NCBI RefSeq assembly: GCF_032452875.1
Contig: NC_083885.1
Location: 35,753,925-35,817,924, forward strand
Direction of reading: 5' to 3'
Source of the DNA: Bos javanicus
Lineage: Eukaryota; Chordata; Mammalia; Artiodactyla; Bovidae
Length of the DNA: 64,000 bases
Each line of letters begins with the position of its first letter. Position 1 is the stretch's first letter. Made by a program: the position numbers and the translations under genes. The notes under the pieces are model-generated. The model was not told the origin of the DNA and did not search any database. It saw nothing but the letters and a program-made list of their open reading frames with translations. Shown piece by piece: positions 32,906 through 44,887 of the stretch.

Positions 32906-34308
32906 CTGGCCTAGCCTCTGCTCTGAGCATGAGAGGAGGGAGGTAGTGGAAGGTGAGGGGGCTAGAGAGGCAGGTAATCAGGGGGTTAGACCCTGACCTT
33001 TTGTGGAGCCTTGATGTGGTCTCACAGCACCAAACCGTGGCTCCTGTGCTCCTCTTTGGGCTTTATCCTCCTGCCCTCTCTCCGGGCATCTAGTTCCCAT
33101 CCTGGGACTGAGAACCAGGACGTGAAACATTCCTGTTGGAGAGAATCTCCTGTCCTCCGCCTGCACCTATCTGGTCAACAGACCCCAAATGCCACCTGAG
33201 AGCTGGCAGCCAAGGGCAATTCTGCCAGTCACTCTGGCTGGACTCCCCTTCCCAGCCTCTACCCGCCCTCAACTTACAGGTCTCAGCATCCTTGGAATTT
33301 TTTAGGATGCCACCCTTCTACTTAGCTTCATAAGCTCATCTGCCCACCGTCTGTCCATCTTTGGGGTCAGGGTAAGACTGAGGAAGGGGGAGAGACCAAG
33401 ATGGGCAGAGATGGACTGAGAGACTGGGGAGCAAACGGAGATGGATAAGGACAGAGAAACAGAGCGTCTGAGACAGGAAAACATGCATAGGGATGGGATT
33501 CACGCCTGAATTCTGTTGTGCAGAGCTGAGGGCCAGTGTGAGTGGTGGGAACCCCAATTCCTGCCTTCTTCAGTAGGAGTCTGGCTAGCCTAGGTTTTAG
33601 GCGTCAATACATCCTGGGCCAATAGAGGGCGATCTGAACCCTCTCACTACACCAGTTAACTGGCCCAACCTGGAAAAATGTGTTGCTCTGAGGGTTAGGA
33701 TGTCTAGAAGTACATTGGATGTATTTCTAGAAATAGAAATACAGCTGGATGTCTAGAAATCCAGCTGCATCTCTGGCCTTACCCCCAGGTCCTGCCCAGC
33801 CTGTTAGCTATGCCCTGACATCTTATCTGATACTCACTGCCTTATAGCCATCTTCACCCCTGGCCTATTTCAACCCCACTTCTACCCTCGGTTTCACAGC
33901 TGCAGAGAAAGGATATGGAGTCAGAGCACACTTCAGGACTGGCAGACGGGTTCAAATATGAGCTTTACCAGCTCTAGCTAAGTAGTCTGACTCCCTGAGC
34001 CTCAGTTCATTTGAAGAATGGGTATGAATAAATGTACCTTCCACGGTAGTCCTGAGGAACACTGATGGTGTTACAGAACATCTGATTCAGCACTTGGTTC
34101 ATAATAGCTTTCAGGTGGCAGGATGCTGGCAGGGTGTGAGACAGTGAAGCCAGAGGTTTTGGGAGTTTGCAGGTCATGTATGTTGCTGATACAAGGACAA
34201 GTGGACTGGCTGCTATTGAGTGACACAAGTATCCAGAGCCCTTCCTCTCCAGGCCAGAGAGGCAGGAGGGACTGATCCGGGGGGCAAAGGGTCAGACTCT
34301 AATGATTC
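32906..34308. other. Intergenic sequence PLA2G15-SLC7A6, left part
   Basis: No gene was recognised. A MIR-like remnant (+) lies at about 33915-34110. A local cluster of 'ggatgtctagaa'-type repeats at about 33695-33765 can fold on itself. Confidence 0.45.
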
Positions 34309-34311
34309 CAA

Positions 34312-34632
34312 ATATATACAAGCAGACATACCTCAGACATACTGCGAGTTCATTTCCAGACAACTGCAATAAAGTGAGTATCGCAGTAAAATGAGTCACA
34401 TGAATTTTTTTTTTCTGGTGCATCTAAAAGCTGTTTACACTATAGCCTATTAAGTGTGCAGTAGCATTATGTCTAAAAAAATGTACATACCTTACGTTAA
34501 AAATACTTGATTGCCAAAGAATGCTAACCATCATTTCACAAAATCGGGTTGCCACAAACCTTCTAATTGTAAAAGATGCAATATCTGCAAATCACAATAA
34601 AGCCAAGAGCAATAAGACAAGTTATGCCTGTA
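34312..34632. mobile_element. Tigger-like (Tc1/mariner, pogo) DNA transposon, internally deleted
   Basis: The left end reads like a Tigger1 terminus ('acatacctcagacatactgc', then 'gcaataaagtgagtatcgc'). The right end is the inverse form ('aatcacaataaagcc' … 'caagttatgcctgta'). Only about 320 bases remain between the ends and no transposase is encoded, so this is a non-autonomous deletion derivative. It is old and shared by placental mammals (family knowledge). Confidence 0.75.
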
Positions 34633-35339
34633 CTCTCATTCACATTTAGGGAAAATAATCCAAGCAGCGAGCGCAAGGAGGGCAGCACCAGTGAAAGCTT
34701 TTCAAGAATCATCATTTCAGGTCTATAGGGAGGAGATGGAAGGGCTTTTAGGCATTTAGATATGAAATCATTCCGATCTCTATTTTAGGAGCACAGCTTA
34801 CTCTGTGGGGAATGGATTAGAGACAGATAGGAATTGGAAGGCTCTTCTGGCTGGGAGAAGAAAACCATGAGATGGAGGGCCTAGGGGCTGGGAAGGGTCA
34901 TCTTCTGAAGGGTCACTGCCTGGTGGGGAGGTTTTTTGTGTAGTCAGTCTGAAAGGAGAGGCTGTGCAGTTGTGAACATGTGTCTGGGGGAAATGCCTCT
35001 ATGGCCTAGAAGAGAATCATGGCTTGAGGTGTGGAAACTAGGGGCTAAGCTCAGCTTTCCGTGAGAACAGGAGGCCCTAAACACAGCCCCGGAGCTACCA
35101 GAGGAAAAGGATCCCTAGACGAAGACAGAGGAGGATGAACCAGAGAGAGGAAGAAAGGAAGATGCAGTTCCAAAACGAGTCAGGCAGGATGAAGACTGAA
35201 AACGGTCCTCACACCTGGGCCCCAGGGAGGCCTGGGGTTTACTCTGGAAGCTCGGCGGTGTCTATGTGTATGTGGGGACTATAAAGAATGCGCGGTAGCC
35301 GGAAGTTGCGTCCTGGGTCTGTGTCTCCCCAGGGTCTCT
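34633..35339. other. Intergenic sequence upstream of the SLC7A6 CpG island
   Basis: No repeat or gene was recognised. An ETS-type motif CCGGAAGTTG at 35299-35308, next to a 'tgcgcgg' NRF1-like half site, lies at the left edge of the CpG island and may mark its upstream limit. Confidence 0.4.
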
Positions 35340-36060
35340 AGTAGCAGTGTTGGCGGCGAACAAAGTATGGAGGCTCTTCAGAGTTCCTCGTGTGAGCTGT
35401 ACGGTGTAACCCCTCCCCCGCCCCCGCCCCAACCGGGAGTGTGGCCCAGGCCAAGAGCTACAGAGGAAACGCGTGTGGGGTCATTTAGAGTTCCCCCGCG
35501 GATGCGTCCTCTCAGTGGCCCAGAGAGTCCCTTGAGTCGGGGAGCGGACATCCAGTCGGCGAGCATGACTGGGCCCCGGTCACGGGAGCCGGGACCGCAC
35601 GGACGGGCGCCGAAGCGCAGCCCACTGAATCTCTGAAGCAGCTGCGGCCTCCTGCTGCCCGGAAGCGCCGCCGCCCGCGAGGCCCGCGCTGAGCCGCGCG
35701 CTCTGTCCCGACGCGGCGCGCGCTATCGCGATCCGGCTGCGGGTGACGTGGCGGGGGCGGGGCCTGAGCGGTCGCGGCGGGGGCGGTGGCAGTACGACCG
35801 AGCATCCTGGAGGCGCCGGGCCACCGCGAGGTAACGGGCCGCGGGCGGGCGCGCCGGGAGAGCGGGGCTGGAAGAGCGCGGCCGGAGGGTAGGGGGCCGG
35901 GCGAGGGGAGCGGGGCCCGGGGAGCCAGGCCCGGGCCGCGCCGGCGCCGCGTGCGGGATGCAGTCCCGGGAACCCCGCGCGGGCCACGCAGGCCGCGGGC
36001 ACGTGAGAGACGCTGCGCGTGAGCGCGCTTCCTCCGGAGGGGAAAGCCGTGCGTGTGAGC
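35340..36060 (+). promoter_or_regulatory. SLC7A6: SLC7A6 CpG-island promoter
   Basis: The region is dense in CpG with no TATA box. The motif TGACGTGG at 35744-35751 has the core of a CRE/UPR element (ATF6/XBP1-like), and GC boxes follow directly (gcgggggcgggg). Amino-acid exchangers of this family are often induced by ATF-type factors during amino-acid stress (family knowledge), which makes this motif of interest, but binding is not shown. Confidence 0.65.
35640..35830 (+). other. SLC7A6: SLC7A6 non-coding exon 1 (donor at 35831)
   Basis: The sequence ccaccgcgag|gtaacgg gives a good 5' splice site after 35830, inside the CpG island. Exon 2 (44854) begins 34 bases before the start codon and needs an upstream leader exon. 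The left edge of exon 1 is a guess, since the start site cannot be read from sequence alone. Confidence 0.5.
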
Positions 36061-36456
36061 GGGACCTTGAGCGTGAGGGGAATTGCAGAAGTGTAAGGAC
36101 TGAGTGTGTGAGGAAGACGCGGCGTGTGTGTGTGTTTGTGTGAAAGAGAGAGAGTTGGTCTGAGGGTGACTCTGAGTGTGCGAGACGCAGTGTGAAGGTG
36201 ACGCTGTGTGTGAGAGAGACCCTGGGCGTGAGCATGACTCCCATGAGTGTGCGAGAGACGGAGAGAGGAGATGGTAAGAGGCCGTGAGTGTGAGAGAGAC
36301 CGCGGTCAGAGTGGCCCCGAGTGTGGCCCTGGGAACACGCGAGAGAGCGCATGTGGGTCTCATGCTGAGAAAGAACCTGTGCTGCGTGGGAGAGACTCAA
36401 ACTGAGCACGGCTCACGGGGCGAGACTGAGCATGTGAGCGCCTGAGCCGAGCTCTC
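36050..36456 (+). repeat. Degenerate GTGAGAGAGAC-type repeats downstream of SLC7A6 exon 1
   Basis: Variants of gtgtgagagagac, gagtgtgcgagagac and gtgagcgtga recur irregularly over about 400 bases of intron 1. The plus strand is strongly enriched in G over C. No strict period is visible, so this is cryptic simplicity rather than a minisatellite. Confidence 0.6.
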
Positions 36457-36457
36457 T

Positions 36458-36490
36458 GGGGGGGCGGGGGGGGCGGGGGGGGCGGGGGGG
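36458..36490 (+). repeat. Four-run G-tract (G-quadruplex candidate)
   Basis: Four runs of seven or eight G, separated by single C bases, satisfy the simple G3+N1-7 quadruplex rule. The tract lies about 630 bases into SLC7A6 intron 1 on the non-template strand. Confidence 0.85.
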
Positions 36491-39150
36491 AGGCGCACAG
36501 GCTCCTGCTGGACTTGGGAGTCTAGCCGTTGGAGGGAGGACGGTGTGCTCGTCTTAGTGTCTTCAACATTATGTCATCTTGTTTGATCATCTCATGTTAA
36601 AAGGAAGGCGGTATTTGTGAAGCATTCAAAGAATTCTTCACTAAGCACTGAGCAAACTGGGCACCACTGTTATAGGCAGTGATAAGCAGGAATCAATATT
36701 TAATTTAACATTTGTTTTTGAATACCTCTGTGTGCAATGGTCTATGCTTGTAAAAAGAATTCAATCTCTGCCCTTGATGGGGGCAAAAAAAAAAAAAAAA
36801 AAATACTGCCAACAAATCTAGCGCCCGGTGGCAGAAAGTTCAGCCAACTGGTGCTTATCTCTGAGGACTGATGCCTGATTTTGAAGATCTGGGAGGAGCA
36901 GACTTTTGAAAGCCTGTGAGTGCTTCCTGAAATCATTTTAACTCTCTTTTCTTTTCTTGCTGGGAGGCCCTTGAGTAAACGACCCAGGCTGCTTGCATTG
37001 CTGAGGTCCTGCTGTGTGCTGGTGGCTTTTGCTTGCCAACTTTGGTCTCAGATTATCATTTAAAGTTCTTTATGTTTGATTTTTCTTTCGTGACAAATAT
37101 GTGGGAAACCGCAAGTCTGATGTTCTCCTATCTGCCTCCTTCCCTGTCTATGAAGATATTTTTATTACCGCCTAAAAGTAAATACTAGTTATATGGCTGA
37201 TTTCCCTGGCATTTCTTGGTACAGGAAATTTCCTGACCTATGTCCTCTGCTTCCTGTTGTAGTCTCCAGGATGTGTGGATACTTTTCTATAAAAGTGACT
37301 GAAGTGGTGCTCATGGGACCTGGGGCAGAGGGAGCTGCAGTTGTCTAGACATGCATGGTTTGAAGTGACCAGGCTAGTTCTCAAGACAGGTGTTCAGTTA
37401 CACCCCACTGTGGGTGTGATGGGACTTCTCAGTAATTGAGTGCTACCCCTGCTGGGCATGTCAAAATTAGATTTCACAAAAGGAAATAGGGTCTTGCTGC
37501 TTACTAGGTTCATGTTTGGATAAGTTATCTCTCACTTTTTGTTGCAGAGATTAATTCGACAAGACAGACACTTGGAATTAGTCTGACTGGGGAGACTTCA
37601 TTTTCTTCTTTGTACCTGACCATTTATGATGAAGTGGCTTGTGAAAGTGTGATGGTTGCTTATTTCCTCACAGGTGAATAAAATTGCTCTGCTCTTCCTT
37701 AACTTTCTTGGATCTTTGTGAGTTGTAAAGAGTTTTAGTTACTTGAGTACAATGTGGATACAACAGTAATGAAGAGAATGGCTCACACGTAATTAACAAT
37801 TATATAACACTAAATTTTATTAGATAAATTATATATTTATTATATCTCTTTCTAAAGAGTAATTGTGGTGGTTTATAATTAATGATACTTGCAATAAGCA
37901 AGTAAAAATAGGAAACCAAAGCCATGGAAAAGACTAGATATCAAGTGTTGTTGAAAAGTGAAGATATCTGTTCATTGTGATTGGGAAATGAGTTTGATCT
38001 TGAGTTTCCTGGTATCCTAGGTGAAAACTCAAACCTAAACAGTCACATAATTTTCACTATTTATGAAATAATAAAGTACAATAGTAAACATAAATAATAA
38101 ATATATACACATATAATTTAAGTTTAAGCATTAAAAATAGCAATGCATTTTCATCGTGAATTTTTTTTTTTTCATCGTGAAGTTTTATAAAACTCAAAGA
38201 ATTAAAAAAAGGTCCTCGTGTTGTCACCGCATTTAAGATTTTATCTTTTTCGACGGCAATTGTTTTGGCATAGTCATCAATTATAAAAGTTTTCAAATCT
38301 AGCTTGTAAAATATTCTTCATAATTGAACTGTGAAAGATCCACTTTTTCCCCCCAGAAAATTGCATATGTTATTTTCATGGTTAAATTTTCATGAAATTT
38401 TAGTGGTCTGGTGAATTCTTTATTATTTGCCTCAGGAACTTGGAAAATAGGATAAAAGCTATCAGAAAGCTGTGTCTGTGTCCTTACAAGTGGGGTTTAA
38501 CACTAGTTTCTCAAGACAAGAACGGGTGCGTGGAATTGTTTAATGGAATTTGTCTTTAACAATGATTTTAGAGACTTTTAGAGCAAGGGAGACTGAGACA
38601 TACACACTCAGGGACACAAGGAAATGTGTGGAGAAAGATGTCAGCCAGAATGCTGAGGAAAAAGGTGGGAGAACGGTGTTAGAAACAAAGATTTGTGTTA
38701 GAGACAAAGGGTATATGAGCCAAGACGTTTGTCTGATGAGCTCTGGAAGCCCTGGACTCCTTCGGTTTCTGGAAACTGCAAATGATTCAGTGTGACTGGA
38801 CCATGGGAGGGACTAGTCTGCAGCAGGGGGTCTAGTGATAAGGCCCTGCTAAGAAGTTTGAAATTGATCCTAAACCTCTCAAGCAGCAACTGAGGAAGGG
38901 TTTCTAACTATGGTCTGATACCAACCAGCTCAGTAGATAATAAGGTTATTCTGTGGTGAAACTGAGGAGCCAAAGCAGTCTTTTCCTTTTGTAAGTCTGT
39001 CTCCTACTCCCGAGCTACATCCGTGCCTTTATGGAGGTAAGCCCTATTGTTGGAGGCCCTTTTTTTTCCCCCTCAGAATTCACATAATTTTAGCCAAGAA
39101 CTATGTTGGGGCCTTCCATTTTCAGGTGTTCTAGATCCTTGCTGATTTTA
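36491..39150 (+). other. SLC7A6: SLC7A6 intron 1, A/T-rich part
   Basis: No exon was recognised. There is an A-run at about 36786-36803. A short direct repeat 'ttcatcgtgaa' flanks a T-run at about 38150-38182. Confidence 0.45.
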
Positions 39151-39154
39151 TGTT

Positions 39155-40500
39155 GACTTGTTCTATTGATGACAGAGAAGTGTCTTGACATTTCCAACTA
39201 TAATTATGGATTTATCTGTTTTTCCTTTCAGATCTATCAGTTTTTGCTTCATGTATTTTGAAGCTATCCTGTTGGAGGAGATACACTTTCAGAATTTTCT
39301 TCTTGGTGAATTGACCTCTTTATCATTACATAATGTCTCTTTTTTTCTTCTTACTCTGAAGTCTTTTGTCTGATGTTACTATAGTTAACTCCCCGTTTGT
39401 TTTGATTATTGTTATATGGTTTTTCACCATCTTTTTATCTGTAATTTATTTATGTCTTTATATTTCTAGTGGGCTTCCTATAAATTGCATATTGGATTTT
39501 GCATTTTTATCTAACCCAACAATGTCTGTCTTATAATTGATGTGTCTAGATCATTTACATTTTGTGTTGCTATTGATGTGGTTGGATTAAAATGTGCTGC
39601 TTTGCTAGTTGTTTCCTGTTTTCTATTTATTTCATATGTTCTTTGCTTCTGTTTTCTACCTACTTTTGGACTGAGTATTTCTTTGATCTGTTTTAGCTGT
39701 ACTGTTGGCTTACTGTTTATACTTATTTTTTTAGTGGGTGCCCTAGTTTCTCAATGTACATCTTTAATTAATTACAGTCTATCTTAAATAATATTTTTCC
39801 ATAGTACATATGTATAAATATTTATTAAGTTGTGCAGTTAGAATTTGTCCAGTTTGTAGTTTATATATAATGTCTCAACATATACCTTATATAGTATTAC
39901 ATTATTTTCACATATAAGAACCTTACAATAGTTTAACTCCCAGTTCTTTTTTTCTATCTCTGTGCCGTTGTCATACAGTTTACTTTTACATATGCATTAA
40001 CACTGTATTGCTACTGTTTTTGCTTTAGGTAGTTAGATATATTCTAAAGCAATTAAAATAAGCAAAAATTATATTTTTAATATTTATCTCAGACCATTTG
40101 ATTTTGTCATAGAATTCTCTCTGTTTTTTTTTTTTGGTTGTGCCTGGAGGCATGTGGGATTTTAGTTCTCTGACCAAGGATCAAACCCGTGTCCCTTGCA
40201 GTGGAAGTGCAGACCCCTAATCACTGGACTGTCAGGGAATTAATTCCCTGTCTTACAACTCTTAGGTGCTCTTTTTTTATTTCCCCACTTCTGATTCTTA
40301 AGGTTTTCATTTCTCTGCTGAAATTCCACCTCTGTTCCTACATGTTGGCTAATGTTTCCATTAAAGTTTTTCATGTATTAATCATAGTTATTTTCAATTC
40401 ACTATCTCATAGTTGCAATATCTGGATCATCTCTAAGTCTTGTCCTGTTGATTAATTTGCCTTTTGATAGTGGGTTGTTTTTCTTGCTTTTTTTAGGTGG
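39155..40500 (-). mobile_element. Old L1 fragment (antisense), split by a SINE
   Basis: The plus strand carries typical antisense L1 coding-strand blocks, for example 'tataattatggatttatctg', 'ttcatgtattttgaagc' and 'gatcatttacattttgtg', with many mutations. A CHR SINE at 40125-40241 interrupts it. There is no open frame of the protein. Edges and subfamily are uncertain. Confidence 0.55.
40125..40241 (-). repeat. CHR-type tRNA-derived SINE
   Basis: It has a T-run at the left, the block 'gtgcctggaggcatgtggg', and a right end reading 'actggactgtcagggaatt'. This is a minus-strand insertion in the L1 remnant. Confidence 0.82.
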
Positions 40501-40710
40501 CTTGTGATTTGTTACTGATTACCAGATAAAATATGTGGGAAAGTAGAGACTGAGGTATATACTTTATTCTGGGCAGAGGGTACAGGTCTTCTTTTGCTAG
40601 CCTGTTAATGTGGGGGTTTGAGTCAGAAATGAGTTGGGTTTGGGTTTTGTTGTTGCTGTGGTTACCTTAGGTGCACTAGCGGCTTCAGATTCCTCTGCTG
40701 TTTCCTTGCC

Positions 40711-40936
40711 GTGTGTGTGTGTGTGTGTGTGTTTAGTCACCTCTGACTCCTTGGGACCCCATGGACTATAAGCCACCAGGCTCCTCTGTCCATGGAATTT
40801 TCCAGGCAAGAACACTGGAGCAGGTTGCCATTTCCTACTCCAGGGGATCTTCCCGACCCAGGGATCAAACCGGCGTCTCTTGTGCTTCCTGCATTGGCAG
40901 GTGGATTCTTTACCACTGAGCCACGTGGGAAGTGCC
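40711..40936 (-). repeat. Bov-tA SINE with (GT)n tail
   Basis: On the minus strand a tRNA-like head ('cttcccacgtggctcagtgg') is followed by a BovA monomer and ends in an (AC)n run, seen as (GT)n at 40711-40731 on the plus strand. Confidence 0.88.
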
Positions 40937-42045
40937 CCCGGCCCTGACAGTGGATTTTTCTCAGTGTTTATGCTCCACCCTCAGCTTTAGGTCTTCTTTG
41001 TGCATCTGTACCTCAGTGCACACTCTCCCGCAGCCTTGTTGCTGGATGCTTGCTCACCTGGTGGTGGGGAGTAGAGGGGTTCTCTGTTGTCTTGGATCAG
41101 CCTCAGCCTTAGGCAGGCCCTGTTGCCATGAGTCTGGGGAGTGGATCTTTCTGGGTGAGCCTGCCACCTCCTATGGTCTGGACCAGAATTTCCTGCCCCT
41201 CCCCCAGCCAAAGAGGGTGGTTTTATTTTTCTTTCACTCGGTCTCAGCTGTCTTGGGAGTGACAGAGTTTGCCCATTTCCCAGGGGTTTAAGATTGTATT
41301 CTTTAGAGAAGGGAGCAGGTGGACTTTTGTATTTTTCCCAGAGCAGTCACTGCTTTCCTCCTCCAGGCCAGCCTGCCTGAGAGGCTTTCTCTGGCGCTGT
41401 ATTTCCCGTGAGCACCCACTGAGGTCTCACTGGAAAAAACACTTGGAGTGTCTATGGCTTTTAATTGACTTTTATTAGTAATAAATTTCTAAACTTGACC
41501 TTTAGTAATTTATTAAAAATTGTACCTAAATTCTTCTTTCCTGCCTGTATAGTGGTTCCATCATTCTCCTTCTGCCACAGGTAAGCCAGAGCTTGCATCT
41601 CTCTGGGGATACTCGTTTTTCCTTAAATTTCAGTCTCGTTGGTTGGCCTGTAACCTCATCTTGCTAATGACTTCAAGAAAAGTTATAGTTCTGTAGATTA
41701 TCTGTTTTTTCTTGACATTGGAGTGGGAGTGATGCTCTTCTCAGCTTGCTATATCTTAAGTGAAAGTTAAAAGTCAAGGCAAATACATTTCATATTGTTT
41801 TAAAATTTTCCAGTGAAATGAGCTTACCTCTCTTTCTCCCCCCACCCCGTGATAAAATATTTATTTGGTCTTTGTCCACTGTTCTGTCACACAGCTCCTG
41901 AAATGTCCTTATAAGAGCCATAGAGGCATCTTTTATTATAATATTAGTTTTGTTCCCAGTTCCTCAAATAGCTCCAGATCAATAAAGGTTAAGTGGATAT
42001 CTTTTGTTATTTATATAACAAGCCTTTTTCAACACTCATGAGTCT
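40937..42045 (+). other. SLC7A6: SLC7A6 intron 1, middle part
   Basis: No recognised gene or ruminant repeat. Short open frames occur without splice support. Confidence 0.4.
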
Positions 42046-42049
42046 ATGT

Positions 42050-42680
42050 CAATGAAGTGACTTTTGGAAGCATCTAGATCCTCTGAGGATGGGGGTTGCT
42101 TGCCCCAGGAACCAACCCTGTGATTAGAGGGTTGGAAGTTTTAGTTAAGGTCTGACCTCCTGGGAAGGGAGAGGGTCTGGAGGTTGAATCAATCACCAAT
42201 GGTCAGTGATTTGATTAGTGTTGCCTTTGTAATGAAGCATCCAAAAGGAAACCAAAAGGGCAAGTTTTGGAGATCTTCCCATGCCTCTTTCTCCATACCT
42301 TGCCACCTGCATCTCTTCCATCTGGCTGTTCCTGAGTTACAGCCTTTACAATAAACTGGTAACCTAGTAAGTAAACTTTTCCTGAGTTCTGTGGGTTGCT
42401 CTAGCAAATTAATTGAACCTGAGGAGGGAGTAGTAAAACCTCTGATTCATAGCTAATTGGTCAGAGGCAAAGGAACAACCGGACTTGCAATTTGGCCTCT
42501 TAAGTTGGGTGGGAAAGGGCTGTTTAGTAGGATTGAGCACTTAACCTGGGGAATCTGTTGCTGCCTTCAGGTAGATGGTGTAAGAGTTGATTAAACTGTA
42601 GCAGACACCAGATCTGCTTGGTGTTGCAGAACTGTTTGGTGGAAAACATACACGCCTGGTATCAGAAGTCCAAGCCCCAA
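42050..42680 (+). mobile_element. Old endogenous retroviral LTR remnant
   Basis: The block order resembles a mammal-wide LTR: 'gattgaatcaatcaccaatg'-like upstream sequence, then 'tgtaatgaagcatccaaaag', 'cttccatctggctgttcctg', an AATAAA-type signal at about 42350 ('caataaactggtaac'), and 'gctctagcaaattaattgaa' in the U5-like part. No internal viral genes were seen. The family name is not assigned and the edges are approximate. Confidence 0.5.
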
Positions 42681-44399
42681 CCCTCTCCCTGCCAGCTAGG
42701 GTGATAAATAGGGGAAGGCCGGGTTCCCTGCTTGCCTCCATGTTGGGGTGAGTGAAAAAGTGCAACCTAAGTATCTTTGCACTTTTTTTTTTTTTTAAGG
42801 AATTTAAGGGAGGGGAGAAAAAGACCTTTTCCCTTCACCCACTTTAGGTTCCTTGGGTGGGGTGTTGTAAATTAGACTGGTAAAAGACTGACGAGAAAAA
42901 CAATCAAGTTTATTAATATGCATAGAGTATACACATGAAAGCACTCGCTGATGAATGAAGACCCTTCACCTGATTCATGTGAGTCGGTAGGCTCCTCTGG
43001 TGTTTCCTAGTTTTGTTTTCATGCATATCTGAGCTCACCTGACAGATACGTGAAAACACATATTTTCCCACGTGCTTGCAGAGAGTCACCTTCATGGCTT
43101 GGTGCCAGGAATGAAAGGCAAAGTGGTGCTGCCTTAAAGCCAGGCCTCATAATAAGCCTCATAATAAGCAGAAGTAGGCTGGTTCAACTCCTCTGGGAGT
43201 AGGGGAAGGGTTATTAAAGGCCCCAGAGAAGCTTTTTCACTCAGGCTGAGGTCTAGACTCTCGAGCGGAGCTGGGGCAGGTAAGGCAGGAGTTTTGAGTG
43301 GGGCTTGTGGAGATTGGAGTTTTCTACTCACTCTTGAGTGGCTGTGGTTCACTTGCTCTGAGCTCCATGAGGCAGGACTCCAGCATACCCATTTTTGTGA
43401 CTAGATGAGAAGCTTCTGGGAAGATGATGTACTGTTCCCATTCTTATTCCTGGAAGTTATCTCTGTGACCTTAAAGGACTGACCCCTCCTGGGTGGAATC
43501 AAGTGGCCTATCAGTTTCTTTCCTCCTGAAGATGAGGAAGATGAACTAGGGGTTGGGGATCTGAATTCCCAATTCCTAGGGCACAGGAATTGAGGGAGCG
43601 AGAAAGCCCTGCTGAGTGCAAGGTTAGGAAGGTGCTTGCCTTCCTCTGAGAGAGTCTGGGTTTTTCATCCGTAGGTTGGTATGGGATCCAACTTCCTTGA
43701 GGTTTCTGGACTGGCCCAATCGTTATCCAAAAGTAGCAGTGAGTGTGTGTGTGTGTGTGTGTGTATACATACATGTGTACACCATCTCCCTACAGGTTGC
43801 CTTCCAATGCCAGATCTGTGGATAAGAGGAGCCTTACAGTTTTTGTTTGGCTGTCAAAGTTCTGGGTCCTGTTAAGGGGAAATCTCTTGGCACCCCCAGG
43901 TGGTAGTGAGGGGTGTGCTGAGGAGGAAAGCAAATAAGCCAATAGCAGACGAGTCTCACGTTAGGGTGCCCCCTGGATGCTCTTTCTCCTTCTGTTCTTA
44001 TTATGTTATCCCTCTCTTTAGGGCACTTTTGAAAAAGAAAGGTTGAATGGGCAAGCAGCAGTGTGGGAAGTAAGGTGAGTGTTGTGGATATAGCGACACA
44101 TGGGTGTATATTTTCATGGAGTTTCTCTCCTTGGTCCAGTCTCTGCAATAGCGTTATGCCCTATCTTTAGCATCTTCCTAGCCCTTCCCATCACATGTTC
44201 ATGTTCTTTACTGGCCTGGGAGTAGCTATAGACCTCTCCACATGTGGCTAGAGACTGCAGAAGTGCCTGTTTATGTTTGGGCAGAGGTAAGTGGGCATGG
44301 AAAGTGAGAGGCCTGGCAGGCTGGCTAGTACTGGGACTTTGGTCTTCTCTGCAGGGCAAGTTTGCAGGTTTTAAGTTGGCAAGAACAGAGCAAAATAGA
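42681..44399 (+). other. SLC7A6: SLC7A6 intron 1, 3' part
   Basis: No exon was recognised. It contains a (TG)n run at 43743-43764. The stretch at about 42840-43130 is repeat-like (A/T-rich and LTR-flavoured) but could not be assigned. Confidence 0.4.
43743..43764 (+). repeat. (TG)n microsatellite
   Basis: This is an uninterrupted TG run followed by 'tatacatacatg'. It lies in SLC7A6 intron 1. Confidence 0.9.
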
Positions 44400-44523
44400 G
44401 AATTGCCTGACAGTCCAGTGGTACGGACTCTAGGCTCTCAGTGCTGAGGGCCCAGCTTCAGTCCCTGGTCAGAGAACCAAGATTCCACAAGCTGGGCAGT
44501 ACATCAAAAAAAAAAAAAAAAAG
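44400..44523 (+). repeat. CHR-type tRNA-derived SINE
   Basis: A diverged head ('gaattgcctgacagtccagt'), a B-box-like 'cttcagtccctggtc' and a long A tail. It lies about 330 bases upstream of SLC7A6 exon 2. Confidence 0.8.
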
Positions 44524-44887
44524 CCAAAAAACAGAACAAAACCTACATCTCAGGGAGAATTTATGCTATGGATAAACCTAATGTTAGCCTACTCTGGGCA
44601 TCCTGTTGGAAGTCACCAGCATATGGTGCCTGAGCCCTTTTGGTGTCTGTCTTGGAGTAGTGGAGGTTAGCCTGCCTCCATTTCTCTGTGTCCTGTGGTG
44701 GGAACTGAGACAGGCTCATTATATTTAGGTCTGTATATGAGTCACATGGTCCCTACGTAAGAAGTGGGTAGGGAAATCCGCCTGCTTTGCAGGTCTAAAC
44801 TAGAGCGTTATCAGCCGTTACCCTAGACTAACAATACTTATATTCTTTGCCAGGCTGTAGTAAACACAGGTGAAAGAACCACTTGCC

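Noticed and set aside
35512..36363. Minus-strand open frame of 283 codons in the SLC7A6 CpG island
   Set aside because: It is low-complexity Ser/His/Thr-rich and Pro/Arg-rich translation of the GTGAGA repeats and the CpG island, with no homology recognised.
44870..44887. Upstream in-frame start for SLC7A6
   Set aside because: The codon is GTG, while the ATG at 44888 has a strong gccATGG context and matches human y+LAT2.
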